NCBI GenBank assembly: GCA_016788115.1
Contig: JAEURR010000005.1
Location: 1 to 64,000 of the forward strand
Origin: Chthonomonas sp.
GTDB lineage: Bacteria; Armatimonadota; Fimbriimonadia; Fimbriimonadales; Fimbriimonadaceae
Direction of reading: 5' to 3'
Length of the DNA: 64,000 nt
Shown piece after piece: positions 52,395 through 61,919 of this stretch. Made by a program: the position numbers and the translations under genes. The notes beneath the pieces are model-generated. The model had not been told where the DNA came from, made no database searches, and was given only the letters and a program-made list of their open reading frames with translations. Positions within the stretch are counted from its first letter, which is position 1; every line of letters begins with the position of its first letter.

Positions 52395-54311
52395 ATGCCT
52401 CGAAAGGACCTGCCTGAAAACATATCCGCGAAACTGCAAGCGCTCCCCGCCAAGCCCGGGTGCTATGTGTATCGCGGTGAAGCGGGCGAGGTCCTGTACA
52501 TAGGCAAGGCGATCAGCCTCAAAAACCGAGTCCGCTCGTACTTCCAAGCATCGACGCGTCACTCGGCGCGAATCGCTCGGCTCGTCCACAAGATCAGGGA
52601 TATCGAATGGATTGTCGTGGACTCCGAGGTGGAGGCGCTCGTGCTGGAGTGCAACCTGATCAAGGAGCACCGCCCACCGTTCAATGTTCGGCTTCGCGAC
52701 GACAAGAGCTATCCGTTTATCCTCGTGACAAAGGAGTCGTTCCCGCGGGTGCTCTTCACGCGCAATCCAAGACGGGCCGCAGGGAAAGTGTTCGGACCCT
52801 ACACGTCCACATTCGCGGTGCGCGAAACGCTCGGCATTCTGCACAAGGCGTTTCCACTGATCCCATGCGGCAAGAGTTGGTCAGGGAGACCAGAGCAACG
52901 ACCGTGCCTTTACTATCATCTGAAGCAGTGTTTGGCACCGTGCGCTGGCCTGGCGGACAAGGATGAATACCGAGCGATCATCGGCAGCGTCGAGAAGTTC
53001 CTCGCGGGTAATCAGGAGGCGGTAACGCTCGAACTCCGAACGAAGATGGACGCAGCTTCGGATCAATTGGACTTTGAGAAGGCAGCGACGCTTCGCGACC
53101 AACTCAAGGCGATCGAGCAGCTTCAAGAGCGGCAGAAAGTGCTCATCCCGGACGGAGAAGATCGGGACGTCATCGCGGTCGTCCGCGATGAGCGTGGATC
53201 CGCGGTTCAAATCCTGTACGTGCGGGGTGGCAAGCTCATCGGCCAGCGTCAGTTCATCCTTGACGGTTCGCAAGAAGCGGCCCCTAGTGAGGCCGTCGGC
53301 GAGTTCGTGAAGCAGTACTACTCCCAGGCGATGGAAGTACCGCGCGAAGTTTTGCTCCCGGTCGAGATCGCCGAGCGAGAGGTTGTTCAGCAGTGGCTAC
53401 GTGGCCGCCGAGGCTCAGCAGTTACCATCGAGGTCCCTGCAGGCGGCGACAAGCTCGCTCTAGTTGAGATGGCGGCGACCAACGCGGAGGAGACACTGAT
53501 TGCCATGCGCCGCGAGATGGAGACCAAGGAAGAGTGGGCCCAAGAAGCGATGGAGCAGCTCGCGGAGTGCCTGGAGCTCCCGACTCTGCCCGCGCGGATT
53601 GAGGGGTACGACATCTCAAACATCCAGGGGACCTCGCCGACCGGCTCCATGGTGGTGAGCGAGAACGGCGAACCTGCCAAAGCCGAGTATCGCCGGTTCC
53701 GAGTTCGGTTCCACCCCGAGGACCCCAACGACTTCGCGATGATGCACGAGGTGATCACCCGGCGTTGCCGTCGATATCTGGATGGAGACGAGAAGTTCAC
53801 GCGCCTGCCCGACCTGATCATGATCGACGGGGGTAAGGGCCAGCTAGCGGCCGCTCTCCAGGCTCGGGACGCACTCGGCTTGAGCATCCCCATGGTGGGG
53901 CTCGCCAAGAAGCAAGAGATTCTTTACGTCCCCATGCTTCGCCATGACGCGCCGGAAATCAAGCCGCTTGTCGGTGCCTACAAGTTTGAAGGCATCCAGC
54001 AACGTTACGATTTTCTTCCCGTTGAGCTGCCCCTAACTGCGCCGGGCCTCGTGCTGCTCCGACGGCTGCGCGACGAAGCCCACCGCTTCGCGCTGACGTT
54101 ACATCGCAAGGTGCGCGACAAGCGCATGACGGGCTCGATCCTCGATGAAATCCCCGGGGTCGGCCCGCGCAGAAGGCGTCTGCTGCTCAGAACGTTCGGC
54201 TCGGTAGACGGGATTCGCCGTGCGAGCGTAGAAGAACTCAGCAGTGTTCCAACAATGACATCAAAGCTGGCGCAGGACATCCGTGACTATCTCAATGAAG
54301 GCACAATATAA
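52395..54311 (+). CDS. uvrC: UvrABC nuclease subunit C
   Basis: 638 residues from ATG 52395. The GIY-YIG nuclease domain (GCYVYRGEAGEVLYIGKAIS), the Cys cluster CLYYHLKQCLAPC, the UVR motif (SDQLDFEKAATLRDQLKAIE), the C-terminal RNase H-like nuclease with YDISNIQG and IMIDGGKGQL, and a helix-hairpin-helix end (SILDEIPGVGPRRRRLLL) are all there. UvrC makes the two incisions of nucleotide excision repair. The frame is open upstream into the region before the divergent regulator but has no homology there. sufS begins four bases after its stop. Confidence 0.95.
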   Translation: MPRKDLPENISAKLQALPAKPGCYVYRGEAGEVLYIGKAISLKNRVRSYFQASTRHSARIARLVHKIRDIEWIVVDSEVEALVLECNLIKEHRPPFNVRLRDDKSYPFILVTKESFPRVLFTRNPRRAAGKVFGPYTSTFAVRETLGILHKAFPLIPCGKSWSGRPEQRPCLYYHLKQCLAPCAGLADKDEYRAIIGSVEKFLAGNQEAVTLELRTKMDAASDQLDFEKAATLRDQLKAIEQLQERQKVLIPDGEDRDVIAVVRDERGSAVQILYVRGGKLIGQRQFILDGSQEAAPSEAVGEFVKQYYSQAMEVPREVLLPVEIAEREVVQQWLRGRRGSAVTIEVPAGGDKLALVEMAATNAEETLIAMRREMETKEEWAQEAMEQLAECLELPTLPARIEGYDISNIQGTSPTGSMVVSENGEPAKAEYRRFRVRFHPEDPNDFAMMHEVITRRCRRYLDGDEKFTRLPDLIMIDGGKGQLAAALQARDALGLSIPMVGLAKKQEILYVPMLRHDAPEIKPLVGAYKFEGIQQRYDFLPVELPLTAPGLVLLRRLRDEAHRFALTLHRKVRDKRMTGSILDEIPGVGPRRRRLLLRTFGSVDGIRRASVEELSSVPTMTSKLAQDIRDYLNEGTI

Positions 54312-54315
54312 CCCA

Positions 54316-55548
54316 ATGACGACACTTGATCCGGAATTCCTGGTGGGCCTCCGAGACCAGTTTCCCGTGCTCCAAGAGCGAGTCAGGGGTCGTCCGCTGG
54401 TTTACTTGGACAACGCCGCGACCAGCCAGAAACCATGGTCGGTTCTCCGCGCCATGCAGATGTACTATCAGCATGACAACGCAAACATCCGGCGCGGTGC
54501 CCACAAGCTCGCCGAGCGAGCCACCGAGTCGTACGAGAATGCGCGCGAGGGTTTGCGCAAGTTTATCAACGCTGCATCGACCCAAGAGATCGTCTTCACA
54601 AAGGGCTGCACCGAGGCGGTCAACCTTGTCGCCAGCAGTTGGGGCCGGGCATTCCTGAACCAGGGTGACTTGGTGATCGCCAGCCACATGGAGCACCACG
54701 CGAACCTCGTGCCTTGGCAGATGATTTGCCGCGACCGCGGTGCGAATTTTGAACCCATTCCCATCCACGATGAAGGGACGCTGGATCTGGAAGGATTTCA
54801 GACGTTGCTTGAGCGCGGACCCAAGATGGTCGCGATCGGCCACGTTAGCAATGCGCTCGGCACCATTCACCCCATCAAGGAGATCGTGGCGATGGCCCAC
54901 GCGGCGGGAGCGAAGGTTTTCGTCGACGGTGCCCAATCGCTCGCGCACCTAGAAGTCGATGTCCGCGCGCTGGATGCCGATTTCTATTCGATGTCAAGCC
55001 ACAAGATGTACGGCCCGACCGGCACCGGTGCGCTGTACGCTCGCCAAGAACTGCTGGAATCGATGCCACCCTTCCAATACGGCGGCGAGATGATCCGCTC
55101 CGTGAGCTTCGAGGAGACCACGTACAACGATCTGCCATACCGATTTGAGCCAGGCACACCGAACATGGCAGGCGTTATCGGATGGGGCGCGGCGATCGAG
55201 TGGTTGTCTGCGCTCCCCCGCGAGGAGATCCGTGCCCACGAAGACGATCTACTCCACTACGCCACCGAGCAACTCAGCACGGTTCCGGGCTTGCGCATCG
55301 TCGGTACTGCGCCACAGAAAGCGAGCATCATCAGCTTCATCATGGACGGCGCACACCCGCACGATATAGGCACGATTCTCGATCAGCAGGCCGTCGCCAT
55401 TCGCACCGGCCACCACTGCTGTATGCCGCTCATGAAGCGGCTGAAGCTCCCAGCAACCGCACGCGCATCGTTCGCCCTCTACAACACGCGAGAGGACGCC
55501 GATGCGCTCGTAAAGGCGCTTGGTCGGGTGACCGAACTGTTCGGCTGA
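54316..55548 (+). CDS. sufS: cysteine desulfurase SufS
   Basis: 410 residues from ATG 54316. PLP-binding Lys in SMSSHKMYGPTG, catalytic Cys in RTGHHCCMPLMKRL, and the conserved start LVYLDNAATSQKP. The Cys lies in a short loop, the group II (SufS/CsdA) arrangement. It supplies sulfur for Fe-S cluster assembly. No other suf gene is adjacent. The protein is probably needed for the many Fe-S and haem enzymes of this cell, including the Rieske cluster. Confidence 0.93.
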   Translation: MTTLDPEFLVGLRDQFPVLQERVRGRPLVYLDNAATSQKPWSVLRAMQMYYQHDNANIRRGAHKLAERATESYENAREGLRKFINAASTQEIVFTKGCTEAVNLVASSWGRAFLNQGDLVIASHMEHHANLVPWQMICRDRGANFEPIPIHDEGTLDLEGFQTLLERGPKMVAIGHVSNALGTIHPIKEIVAMAHAAGAKVFVDGAQSLAHLEVDVRALDADFYSMSSHKMYGPTGTGALYARQELLESMPPFQYGGEMIRSVSFEETTYNDLPYRFEPGTPNMAGVIGWGAAIEWLSALPREEIRAHEDDLLHYATEQLSTVPGLRIVGTAPQKASIISFIMDGAHPHDIGTILDQQAVAIRTGHHCCMPLMKRLKLPATARASFALYNTREDADALVKALGRVTELFG

Positions 55549-57645
55549 TCAGAACTTCGACGGAATCTTCTTCCCTGCTGCGCTCAGAACGAAGGCATAG
55601 ATGTCGCGCGTTTCCTCCAGCGACTTGGAGAGGTTTGATGCTCCGTGGCCACTGCTCGTATCGACGCGCAAGAGCACAGGCGCAGGACCCGCCTGGCACT
55701 CCTGTAACCGTGCGGCAAACTTGAACGAGTGCGCGGGGACCACCCGGTCGTCGGTGTCGGCAGTGCATACAAGCGTGGCCGGGTACTTAACCCCCGCTCG
55801 CAGCGTGTGCAGCGGAGAAATCTTGAGAAGCGATGCGAACTCCACCGGATCTTGCGGCGAGCCGTAATCGCTCTCCCAAGATTTGCCGACCGTGAACAGG
55901 TTGAAGCGGAGCAAGTCCATGACTCCGACTTCAGGGATAGCGGCGGCGAAGAGCTCGGGACGCTGGATCATGCAGACCCCGACCAACACGCCACCATTCG
56001 ATCCGCCCTGAATCGCGAGCGTTTTGGGGCTCGAGTAGCCAAGGCGATTCAGCGTCTCGCCCGCAGCGATGAAGTCATCGAATGCCTTCTGACGGTTCGT
56101 CTTGATCGCGGCCTCGTGCCACTTCTTGCCGTACTCATTGCCGCCGCGGATGTTGGCGATGACGAAGACGCCGCCCATGTCCATCCAAACCGTACGGCTG
56201 ACCGAGAACCATGGAAGCGTCGCACTGCCGAACCCGCCGTAACCGTACAGGATGGTCGGATTCGAGCCATCCAGCTTCAGACCCTTCTTGTGCACGACGA
56301 ACATCGGAACGCGGGTGCCGTCCTTGCTCTTGAAGAAAATCTGCTTCGCGGTGTACTTGCTTGTGTCGAACTTGAGTTTCGGCTTGCGCCAGACTGTCGT
56401 CGCCGCCTTTGCGGTATCGAGCTTCAGGATTTCCGAAGGAGAGGTCAGGTCGACGTAACTGAGGTACGCGCTGGAATCGGCCTGCGTGCCCGAAATCCCG
56501 CCGATGGTGCCGAGCCCGGGAAGATTCACGGTTCGCGCATGGCTGCCATCCAGGTCAAAGCGACGCAGCGCGGCCTTGGCATCTTGCAAATAGCTTACGA
56601 AGAGCTTGCCGCCCACGATCGCAGCTGTATTGAGCGTGTCTTTGGACTCGGGGACGATGGTGGCAATGTGTCCCGGAGTCTTCAGATCGACGGCGATGAC
56701 CTTGCCGAAAGAAGCGTTCCGCGTCGTAGTGAAGTAAATCTTCGAACCAACTCGATCGATCGGCAGAAATTGCCCAGAGTCGTCGTCGAAGAGCTTGGTT
56801 ACGGGCATGCCGGGCTTATCGACGGCCTGAACATGAATGCGATTGTTGATCGATCCAGACTCGATGTAGTGGAAGATCGTCTTTCGGTCCGAAGATGCGG
56901 AGGGCCACAGGAACTCGGTCTCCTTCTTTGTCTCGTAGACGAGAGTGTCGGCCGATTCCTGCGTGCCGAGCTGGTGATGGTAGAGCTTGCCGGGCAAGTT
57001 ACGCGCGGTCAAAGCGTTCGCACCTTGTTCCGTCGTGAATCGCAAATAGTAGAAGCCTTCGCCGCTCGCATCCCAAAAGCCGAGTCCAAACTTCGATTGC
57101 TTAACTACGTCGGGAAGGTCCTTTCCTGTTGCGATGTCCCGGACGCGCCATTCGACCCAGTCGCTTCCTCCGAAGGAAACGGCGTATAGGAAGCGTTTCC
57201 CGTCCAGGGAAAGGTCGCTTGAGGTCAATTGTGCCGTGCCGTCTGCCTTTAGCTTGTTTGGATCGAGAAGAACACGCGGGGTCTTGCCTGCGGCATCGAC
57301 AACGTAAACAACGCTTTGGTTCTGCAAGCCGTCGTTTCGCTCATAAATCAGGCGGCCTTTGCGTTCGATGGGCGTTTCGTAGCGCTCGAAGCTGAAGCGA
57401 CGCAGCAATTCGGTGTGCAGAGCCTTTCTGTTCGGCAGCGAGTCGAGAAAACTGGTCGTGACCTTGTTTTGAGCCTCGATCCAACTACGAACCTTGGGCG
57501 TCGATGCCGGTTCTTCAAGCCAGCGGTAAGGGTCCGCGACCTTTACGCCGTTGAAATCGTCCACCGTATCGCCCTTTTCGGTCAAGGGGTACGACAAATT
57601 CAACGCGGAAACGACGGCGAGCAGGATCGAAGACCACATGTTCAT
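55549..57645 (-). CDS. prolyl oligopeptidase, S9A family, exported
   Basis: 698 residues. Signal peptide-like start (MWSSILLAVVSALNLSY), then a seven-bladed beta-propeller beginning with DPYRWLEEPASTPKV and ending around residue 425. The hydrolase domain has the nucleophile in IQGGSNGGVLVGV, Asp in TADTDDRVVPAHSF and His in TSSGHGASN. It cleaves after proline in small peptides. The export signal suggests a periplasmic role. Convergent with sufS, adjacent stops. Confidence 0.93.
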   Translation of the reverse strand: MNMWSSILLAVVSALNLSYPLTEKGDTVDDFNGVKVADPYRWLEEPASTPKVRSWIEAQNKVTTSFLDSLPNRKALHTELLRRFSFERYETPIERKGRLIYERNDGLQNQSVVYVVDAAGKTPRVLLDPNKLKADGTAQLTSSDLSLDGKRFLYAVSFGGSDWVEWRVRDIATGKDLPDVVKQSKFGLGFWDASGEGFYYLRFTTEQGANALTARNLPGKLYHHQLGTQESADTLVYETKKETEFLWPSASSDRKTIFHYIESGSINNRIHVQAVDKPGMPVTKLFDDDSGQFLPIDRVGSKIYFTTTRNASFGKVIAVDLKTPGHIATIVPESKDTLNTAAIVGGKLFVSYLQDAKAALRRFDLDGSHARTVNLPGLGTIGGISGTQADSSAYLSYVDLTSPSEILKLDTAKAATTVWRKPKLKFDTSKYTAKQIFFKSKDGTRVPMFVVHKKGLKLDGSNPTILYGYGGFGSATLPWFSVSRTVWMDMGGVFVIANIRGGNEYGKKWHEAAIKTNRQKAFDDFIAAGETLNRLGYSSPKTLAIQGGSNGGVLVGVCMIQRPELFAAAIPEVGVMDLLRFNLFTVGKSWESDYGSPQDPVEFASLLKISPLHTLRAGVKYPATLVCTADTDDRVVPAHSFKFAARLQECQAGPAPVLLRVDTSSGHGASNLSKSLEETRDIYAFVLSAAGKKIPSKF

Positions 57646-57677
57646 AGATTACTGCCGCGTCGTCCGCGAAAGTGTCC

Positions 57678-57683
57678 TATACT
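57678..57683 (+). promoter_or_regulatory. -10 box of a leaderless-type promoter
   Basis: TATACT lies six bases before ATG 57690, so transcription would begin at or next to the start codon. No ribosome site fits before this ATG. Confidence 0.45.
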
Positions 57684-57689
57684 CCCCAT

Positions 57690-59438
57690 ATGTTTACGGG
57701 CCTCACCCTTTCATTCTTGATGTTAGCGGCGCAAGTAGCCCCGCCAAGCATTCCAGTTGTCGAGGAAACCAGAACAACTATTCCCGGAACGAGGGTTCGC
57801 GTCACCTACGAGATACACCTCGTCAATAAGCGCGAGTCAATCCACTATATCGACATGTGTTCGAACTCGTGCAACGGACTGGTTCATCCGGCGCACGAGA
57901 AGTGCGACAATTCGTGCGACACGCATTGCGAGTCTGAGCACGCAGTCGTTCTCGAACCCAAATTTTCTCGCGGTTTCGGGGCACCAAGTTCTACCATACG
58001 GGCACTAAGCGAGCAGGCGGGGCGAGAAGAGACTGATGCTCTACTGCGAGCCATGGAGGATCGCGTGAAAGCTGCGTTCCGGCCCGGAGCTATTGAACCG
58101 GAACTGGCGCTGGCCACCGCGGCGACCGCTGTTTCTGGGCCAAGGCAGCATTTTGTGCCTTCGCCCTGTACGCGAGCTACGTGTTACATCAAGATCGATC
58201 TCTACGATGCCGAAGCAACGGTCGTGGTCACCGAGAAAGGTAAGTCCATCGCCGAAGGAGACATCAACCTTGGGGCAGTCACGATCCCCAAAGACGGACT
58301 GAGCTACTTATACAACGAACAGTGTTATTGCAGTAAGGAAGCAATTCCAGGCGATGGGTCCGCCCAAGACGCCCTCTTCTTCGGAGATCCTCCCTTGGAG
58401 ATGAAACCCGACGGCGACGCGGAGCTTCCTTATCCGTTCGGCCCAGCAAATCTCTTGCACGACCTTTCGGGCGACAACATGAACGGTCTGGACGGCACCC
58501 TCAATCCACCATTCGACCAGGGGTTCGATTGTCAGTTCAATCCCGGACTAGAATTCGTGCCCGATGATCCAGCAGTTCAGGTTCTCGTCCTCATTCTCCC
58601 TGTCGCATCCGCTCCAGAAGATTCCTTGTACGCTTCAACAGCCTTCGAGAACCTGCTCGCCCACAAGCTCTCCTTCAAAACCATGTGTACGGAGATCAAA
58701 AAGCACGAGCCGAGCCGAAAAACCAAGTTCCGCATCGCGATGCCTCGTAATCCGTTGCTTACGCGACTCGCTCAATCCATCTCGAAGCAGCGTTTCATCG
58801 GACCAACCGACCAGGCGAAGATGTGGATCGCCGCGGACAAGGCGACGTACGATCAGATTCGCAAGCGGCTCATTCCCGGGCCCACTCCGGGAACCTATTT
58901 GCGGGCGCTCAGCGATGTCGCGACCCTGGCAAATGTCAATCCTTTCAAATCACCTTTCAAGGCGTGTTTGGAACCCAAGCTCATTTCCGATTCGTCCACG
59001 CGCGATGCCGTTGAATGGTTCTTCGCGCAGCTGGAACGGCCCGAGGCAAAAGAACTAATCGACGGTTTCATGAAAGAACTCCCCACGCTTGGCAAGCTCT
59101 CCGAAAGCACAAATGAAAATGATGCCAAGCACCTTGTGAATGTTGTTCGTTCGATGGCAATCAGCAGCAACCCCAAGCTCCGTGCCGCGATGTACGACCT
59201 TCTGGAAAAGCACATCCCCAAAGCACAACGCCCCCGCATGGGAGGAATCGGAATCCTGGCTCCGCTGGGCGACGTCTTCTTCACTGAAGATGCCGCGCAG
59301 GCCGAAAGAGTCTTCAATCTCAGCACGGATTACGGAGCGTTGTCCATGATCGGACCCATGAGCGAGCCAAACCCTAAGTTGCCTGAGGCGCTTCGCACCA
59401 AGTCTATCGAGCGAGCCAAGGAAACAAAGCCAGAATGA
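57690..59438 (+). CDS. exported Cys-rich protein of unknown function
   Basis: 582 residues from ATG 57690. N-terminal hydrophobic signal (MFTGLTLSFLMLAAQ). Residues 50-80 are Cys-rich: DMCSNSCNGLVHPAHEKC and NSCDTHC, six Cys in about 25 residues, with more in CTRATCY and NEQCYCSKE. These could bind metal or form disulfides. The rest is helical with no family I recognise. Its stop overlaps the start of the amidase gene (ATGA), which suggests a cell-wall connection. Confidence 0.6.
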   Translation: MFTGLTLSFLMLAAQVAPPSIPVVEETRTTIPGTRVRVTYEIHLVNKRESIHYIDMCSNSCNGLVHPAHEKCDNSCDTHCESEHAVVLEPKFSRGFGAPSSTIRALSEQAGREETDALLRAMEDRVKAAFRPGAIEPELALATAATAVSGPRQHFVPSPCTRATCYIKIDLYDAEATVVVTEKGKSIAEGDINLGAVTIPKDGLSYLYNEQCYCSKEAIPGDGSAQDALFFGDPPLEMKPDGDAELPYPFGPANLLHDLSGDNMNGLDGTLNPPFDQGFDCQFNPGLEFVPDDPAVQVLVLILPVASAPEDSLYASTAFENLLAHKLSFKTMCTEIKKHEPSRKTKFRIAMPRNPLLTRLAQSISKQRFIGPTDQAKMWIAADKATYDQIRKRLIPGPTPGTYLRALSDVATLANVNPFKSPFKACLEPKLISDSSTRDAVEWFFAQLERPEAKELIDGFMKELPTLGKLSESTNENDAKHLVNVVRSMAISSNPKLRAAMYDLLEKHIPKAQRPRMGGIGILAPLGDVFFTEDAAQAERVFNLSTDYGALSMIGPMSEPNPKLPEALRTKSIERAKETKPE

Positions 59439-60007
59439 TCGCTGCCGTACTATTGACCGCCATGCTGCCCAACGTTGAACCCACCATCGTCACCCGAGAA
59501 GAGTGGGGCGCAAAGATTAGAAGACCAGGAGCACAGCTTCAACGTATTTCCAAGATCACTATTCACCACACTGGCGTCGCGAGCGCCCCTCTTCGGTCCC
59601 TGGAAGACAAACTTCGCGGCTTGCAAGCGTTCTCGCAGCGCGAAGATAAGCTCGCAGACGGCCGAACAAAACCTGCCTGGGTCGATATTCCCTACCATTA
59701 CTACATCAGCATCGATGGAAGGGTCGGAGAAGGACGGCGCTGGCGTTACACCGGCGATACCAACACCGAATATGACCCGACCGGCCACCTTCTCATCGTG
59801 GTCGAGGGGAACTTCGAGATCGAAAAACCCACCGATGCCGAGCTCGTCACGCTCCGGCAGATGGTCCTATGGGCCGCCAAGAAGTTTCACGTACCCGTCG
59901 AGGAGATCAAAGGCCACGGGGACTATGCCAAGACCGATTGTCCAGGAAAAGCGCTGATCGCCGAGCTCCCCGCACTCAGAAGTTTTGTGAAAACCCATAT
60001 GAAGTGA
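59435..60007 (+). CDS. N-acetylmuramoyl-L-alanine amidase, PGRP/amidase_2 type
   Basis: 190 residues. After a short hydrophobic start (MIAAVLLTAMLPNVEP) the catalytic domain begins IVTREEWGAKIRRPG. Zinc ligands are visible in KITIHHTG (first His), in IKGHGDYAKTDCPG (second His and the zinc-binding Cys), and a Tyr in PYHYYISIDGRVGEGR. It cuts the bond between muramic acid and the peptide stem. The ATG overlaps the stop of the gene before it. The last 32 bases overlap the convergent speE gene. Confidence 0.88.
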   Translation: MIAAVLLTAMLPNVEPTIVTREEWGAKIRRPGAQLQRISKITIHHTGVASAPLRSLEDKLRGLQAFSQREDKLADGRTKPAWVDIPYHYYISIDGRVGEGRRWRYTGDTNTEYDPTGHLLIVVEGNFEIEKPTDAELVTLRQMVLWAAKKFHVPVEEIKGHGDYAKTDCPGKALIAELPALRSFVKTHMK

Positions 60008-60812
60008 ACGCCATCGCCAGGGTCTGGTCGTTCAGCGTCCTCAATCCCGGAATCTCCGAGGGCGAACGCATAATTTCGAGCCTGCGCCGCCCGGCCCATG
60101 CATAACCCGAAGGACCCCCAAAGCTCGGGACCAGCGCCCAATAGCCGCCGACCTCGGGAAAAGTCCGCCGGAAGTTCGCTTCGATCTCTTCATAAGAGTA
60201 AGGGCAGAACAGAATGTTGTCTGCCTGCGTCACCACAAAGCCTTGGTCCGAGAGCAACCGCAGACAATCCGCATAAAATGCGTCTGTGAAGAGCATTTCG
60301 CTCAATTCACCTTGCTCATCTTCATAAGTATCCGTCGCATCGATGATGATGAGGTCGTAAACTTCGTGCGGCGCTTTCACATACGGGAACGCATCGGCAA
60401 TATGCAGATGCACGCGACGATCCTCGAACGCTCCTGCGCTTACCTGAGGAAGAAACTCGCGCGCGGCCTCGACCACGGCCCGGTCGATCTCCACCATATC
60501 GATGTGCTCGATGGTTTGATGCTTGCAGAGCTCGCGCAGCACACCGCCGTCGCCGCCTCCGATCACCAACGCGCGCTTCGGTGCTCTCTGGGCCAGCAAA
60601 GGGATATGAACAAGCGCTTCGTGATACGAGCACTCGTCGAGTTCGCTGAGCTGCACGTGACCATCCAAGAACAACATTCGGCCGAAAACCTCGGTGTCGT
60701 AGATATCGATCTGCTGGAACTCGCTCTTTCGCGAATAAAGGTGCGAGCGCACCTTCACCGTCATTGTCAGCTTATCGGATCGAATGGGAAATGTAAGAAA
60801 CTCCGCGCTCAT
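59976..60812 (-). CDS. speE: spermidine synthase (polyamine aminopropyltransferase)
   Basis: 278 residues from ATG 60810-60812. The small N-terminal beta domain (SRKSEFQQIDIYDTEVFGR) precedes the Rossmann core: VQLSELDECSYHEALVH, the nucleotide loop ALVIGGGDGGVLREL, the acidic VEIDRAVVEAA and the catalytic Asp in IIIDATDTYED. It transfers an aminopropyl group from decarboxylated SAM to putrescine or a related amine. No speD is in the window. A minus-strand TATCCT (60823-60828) ten bases before the ATG may be its -10. Confidence 0.9.
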   Translation of the reverse strand: MSAEFLTFPIRSDKLTMTVKVRSHLYSRKSEFQQIDIYDTEVFGRMLFLDGHVQLSELDECSYHEALVHIPLLAQRAPKRALVIGGGDGGVLRELCKHQTIEHIDMVEIDRAVVEAAREFLPQVSAGAFEDRRVHLHIADAFPYVKAPHEVYDLIIIDATDTYEDEQGELSEMLFTDAFYADCLRLLSDQGFVVTQADNILFCPYSYEEIEANFRRTFPEVGGYWALVPSFGGPSGYAWAGRRRLEIMRSPSEIPGLRTLNDQTLAMAFTSYGFSQNF

Positions 60813-60822
60813 GCCGGAAAAG

Positions 60823-60828
60823 AGGATA
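60823..60828 (-). promoter_or_regulatory. -10 box of speE
   Basis: TATCCT on the minus strand, ten bases before the speE ATG at 60812, leaving about four bases of leader. No ribosome site is visible. Confidence 0.35.
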
Positions 60829-60888
60829 CCTTTCGTCCATCTCGTGCCCTGTCGCGGCAATCAACCGCCAAAAAATGGACGCTAATCT

Positions 60889-60903
60889 TTGTACGTCGTA
60901 CAA
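60889..60903. promoter_or_regulatory. perfect palindrome upstream of speE, possible operator
   Basis: TTGTACG-T-CGTACAA, seven-base arms around one base, 77 bases upstream of the speE start. No binding protein can be assigned. Confidence 0.35.
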
Positions 60904-61273
60904 TTGTCGCCACAATATTTGTAACTGCCGCAAGAACAGATAGGTCATCCGCGTGGTTTCGTAGATTTCCTGCCGATCTGCGAGCGTGACGAAAGTAATT
61001 CTATCCGTCAACCATCGATTTGCACGTTTCTACGTTCAAGAAATGGCCACCAGAATCGCGATGTGGTCAAGTTTTGATCGAAAAGAAGCAGTTTGTGACG
61101 TACCATGCAATTCGTTCAAGCTTTTTGAACCTGAGGCTTGCGATCTTTGTGACAGTCCTATAGTTTTTACTACACTTTGCCAACGGTAAGAGTGAACTAG
61201 TTGCCGGTTGGCAGCTTCCAAGAGTCATCACTTTCGGGAGAAATCCCGCGCCACACGCAACAGGAGGCAACTT

Positions 61274-61912
61274 ATGGGCTGGTGGGGAACGAAAGATCAG
61301 GATATTCGACAAGCAATGGTGACCTTTGCGCAAGGTTGCACGAACTATACAGGGCTGCTGGGGCTGACTCCTGCGCAATTGAGTCAGATCAACGCAGCGA
61401 GCCAGGATTTCACGTCCAACCTGGATAGCGTTGACGCATCAAAAGCTGCGGCGAAGGCTGCCGTGAGCGTGAAGGACGAGACCAAAGGGACGGTGACTGA
61501 CCTGCTGTCACGATGGACGCGAACTTTTAGCGCAAATCCGAACATTCCGCTGGATGTGAAGCGACAATTGGGCATTCCCGATCCCGCCGCACCTACCAGG
61601 ACCACCCCGAAAACCCCGACAGCGCTTACCGCGCTGGGCTTTAGCGACGGGCGAACCCGTTTGAAGTGGAATTCTGGCGGAAACATCCAAGGCACCCGTT
61701 ACTTCATCGAGATCAATGAGGGAGATACGGGGTGGGAGCTTTTGGATGTCGTCAGTGCGACGAGCTATACGCAATACGACGCGGTTGTGGGGCAGAAAGC
61801 CAGTTATCGCGTGATTGCCAAACGTCGCGATCTGGAAAGTGGATACAGCAACGTCGCCACCGTCTACGATAACTTAGGTGAGCAAGAGCCCACTCTCGAA
61901 TCTGCGGCCTAA
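61274..61912 (+). CDS. unknown protein with fibronectin-like C-terminal domain
   Basis: 212 residues from ATG 61274, eight bases after GGAGG. The first 100 residues are helical and Ala/Ser-rich (ASKAAAKAAVSVKDETKGTV). A Pro/Thr linker (PTRTTPKTPTALTALG) leads to a fibronectin-III-like domain of about 75 residues (RTRLKWNSGGNIQGTRYFIE, VGQKASYRVIAKRRD). No signal peptide. A strong terminator follows. Unknown function. Confidence 0.6.
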   Translation: MGWWGTKDQDIRQAMVTFAQGCTNYTGLLGLTPAQLSQINAASQDFTSNLDSVDASKAAAKAAVSVKDETKGTVTDLLSRWTRTFSANPNIPLDVKRQLGIPDPAAPTRTTPKTPTALTALGFSDGRTRLKWNSGGNIQGTRYFIEINEGDTGWELLDVVSATSYTQYDAVVGQKASYRVIAKRRDLESGYSNVATVYDNLGEQEPTLESAA

Positions 61913-61919
61913 GTTCCGC

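Larger units (their letters stand above)
60813..61273. other. 461-base AT-rich intergenic region
   Basis: No gene is convincing. It contains the speE -10 box, a perfect palindrome TTGTACG-T-CGTACAA at 60889-60903, and a dyad GTTCAA-GCTTT-TTGAAC near 61116-61132. An AGGAGG ribosome site for the next gene is at its right end. Confidence 0.45.

Noticed and set aside
55729-57189. 486-codon plus-strand open frame
   Set aside because: Antisense to the prolyl oligopeptidase gene, whose catalytic triad is intact.
60772-61011. 79-codon minus-strand open frame upstream of speE
   Set aside because: It overlaps the speE start in another frame and lacks a ribosome site; the spacer composition is non-coding.
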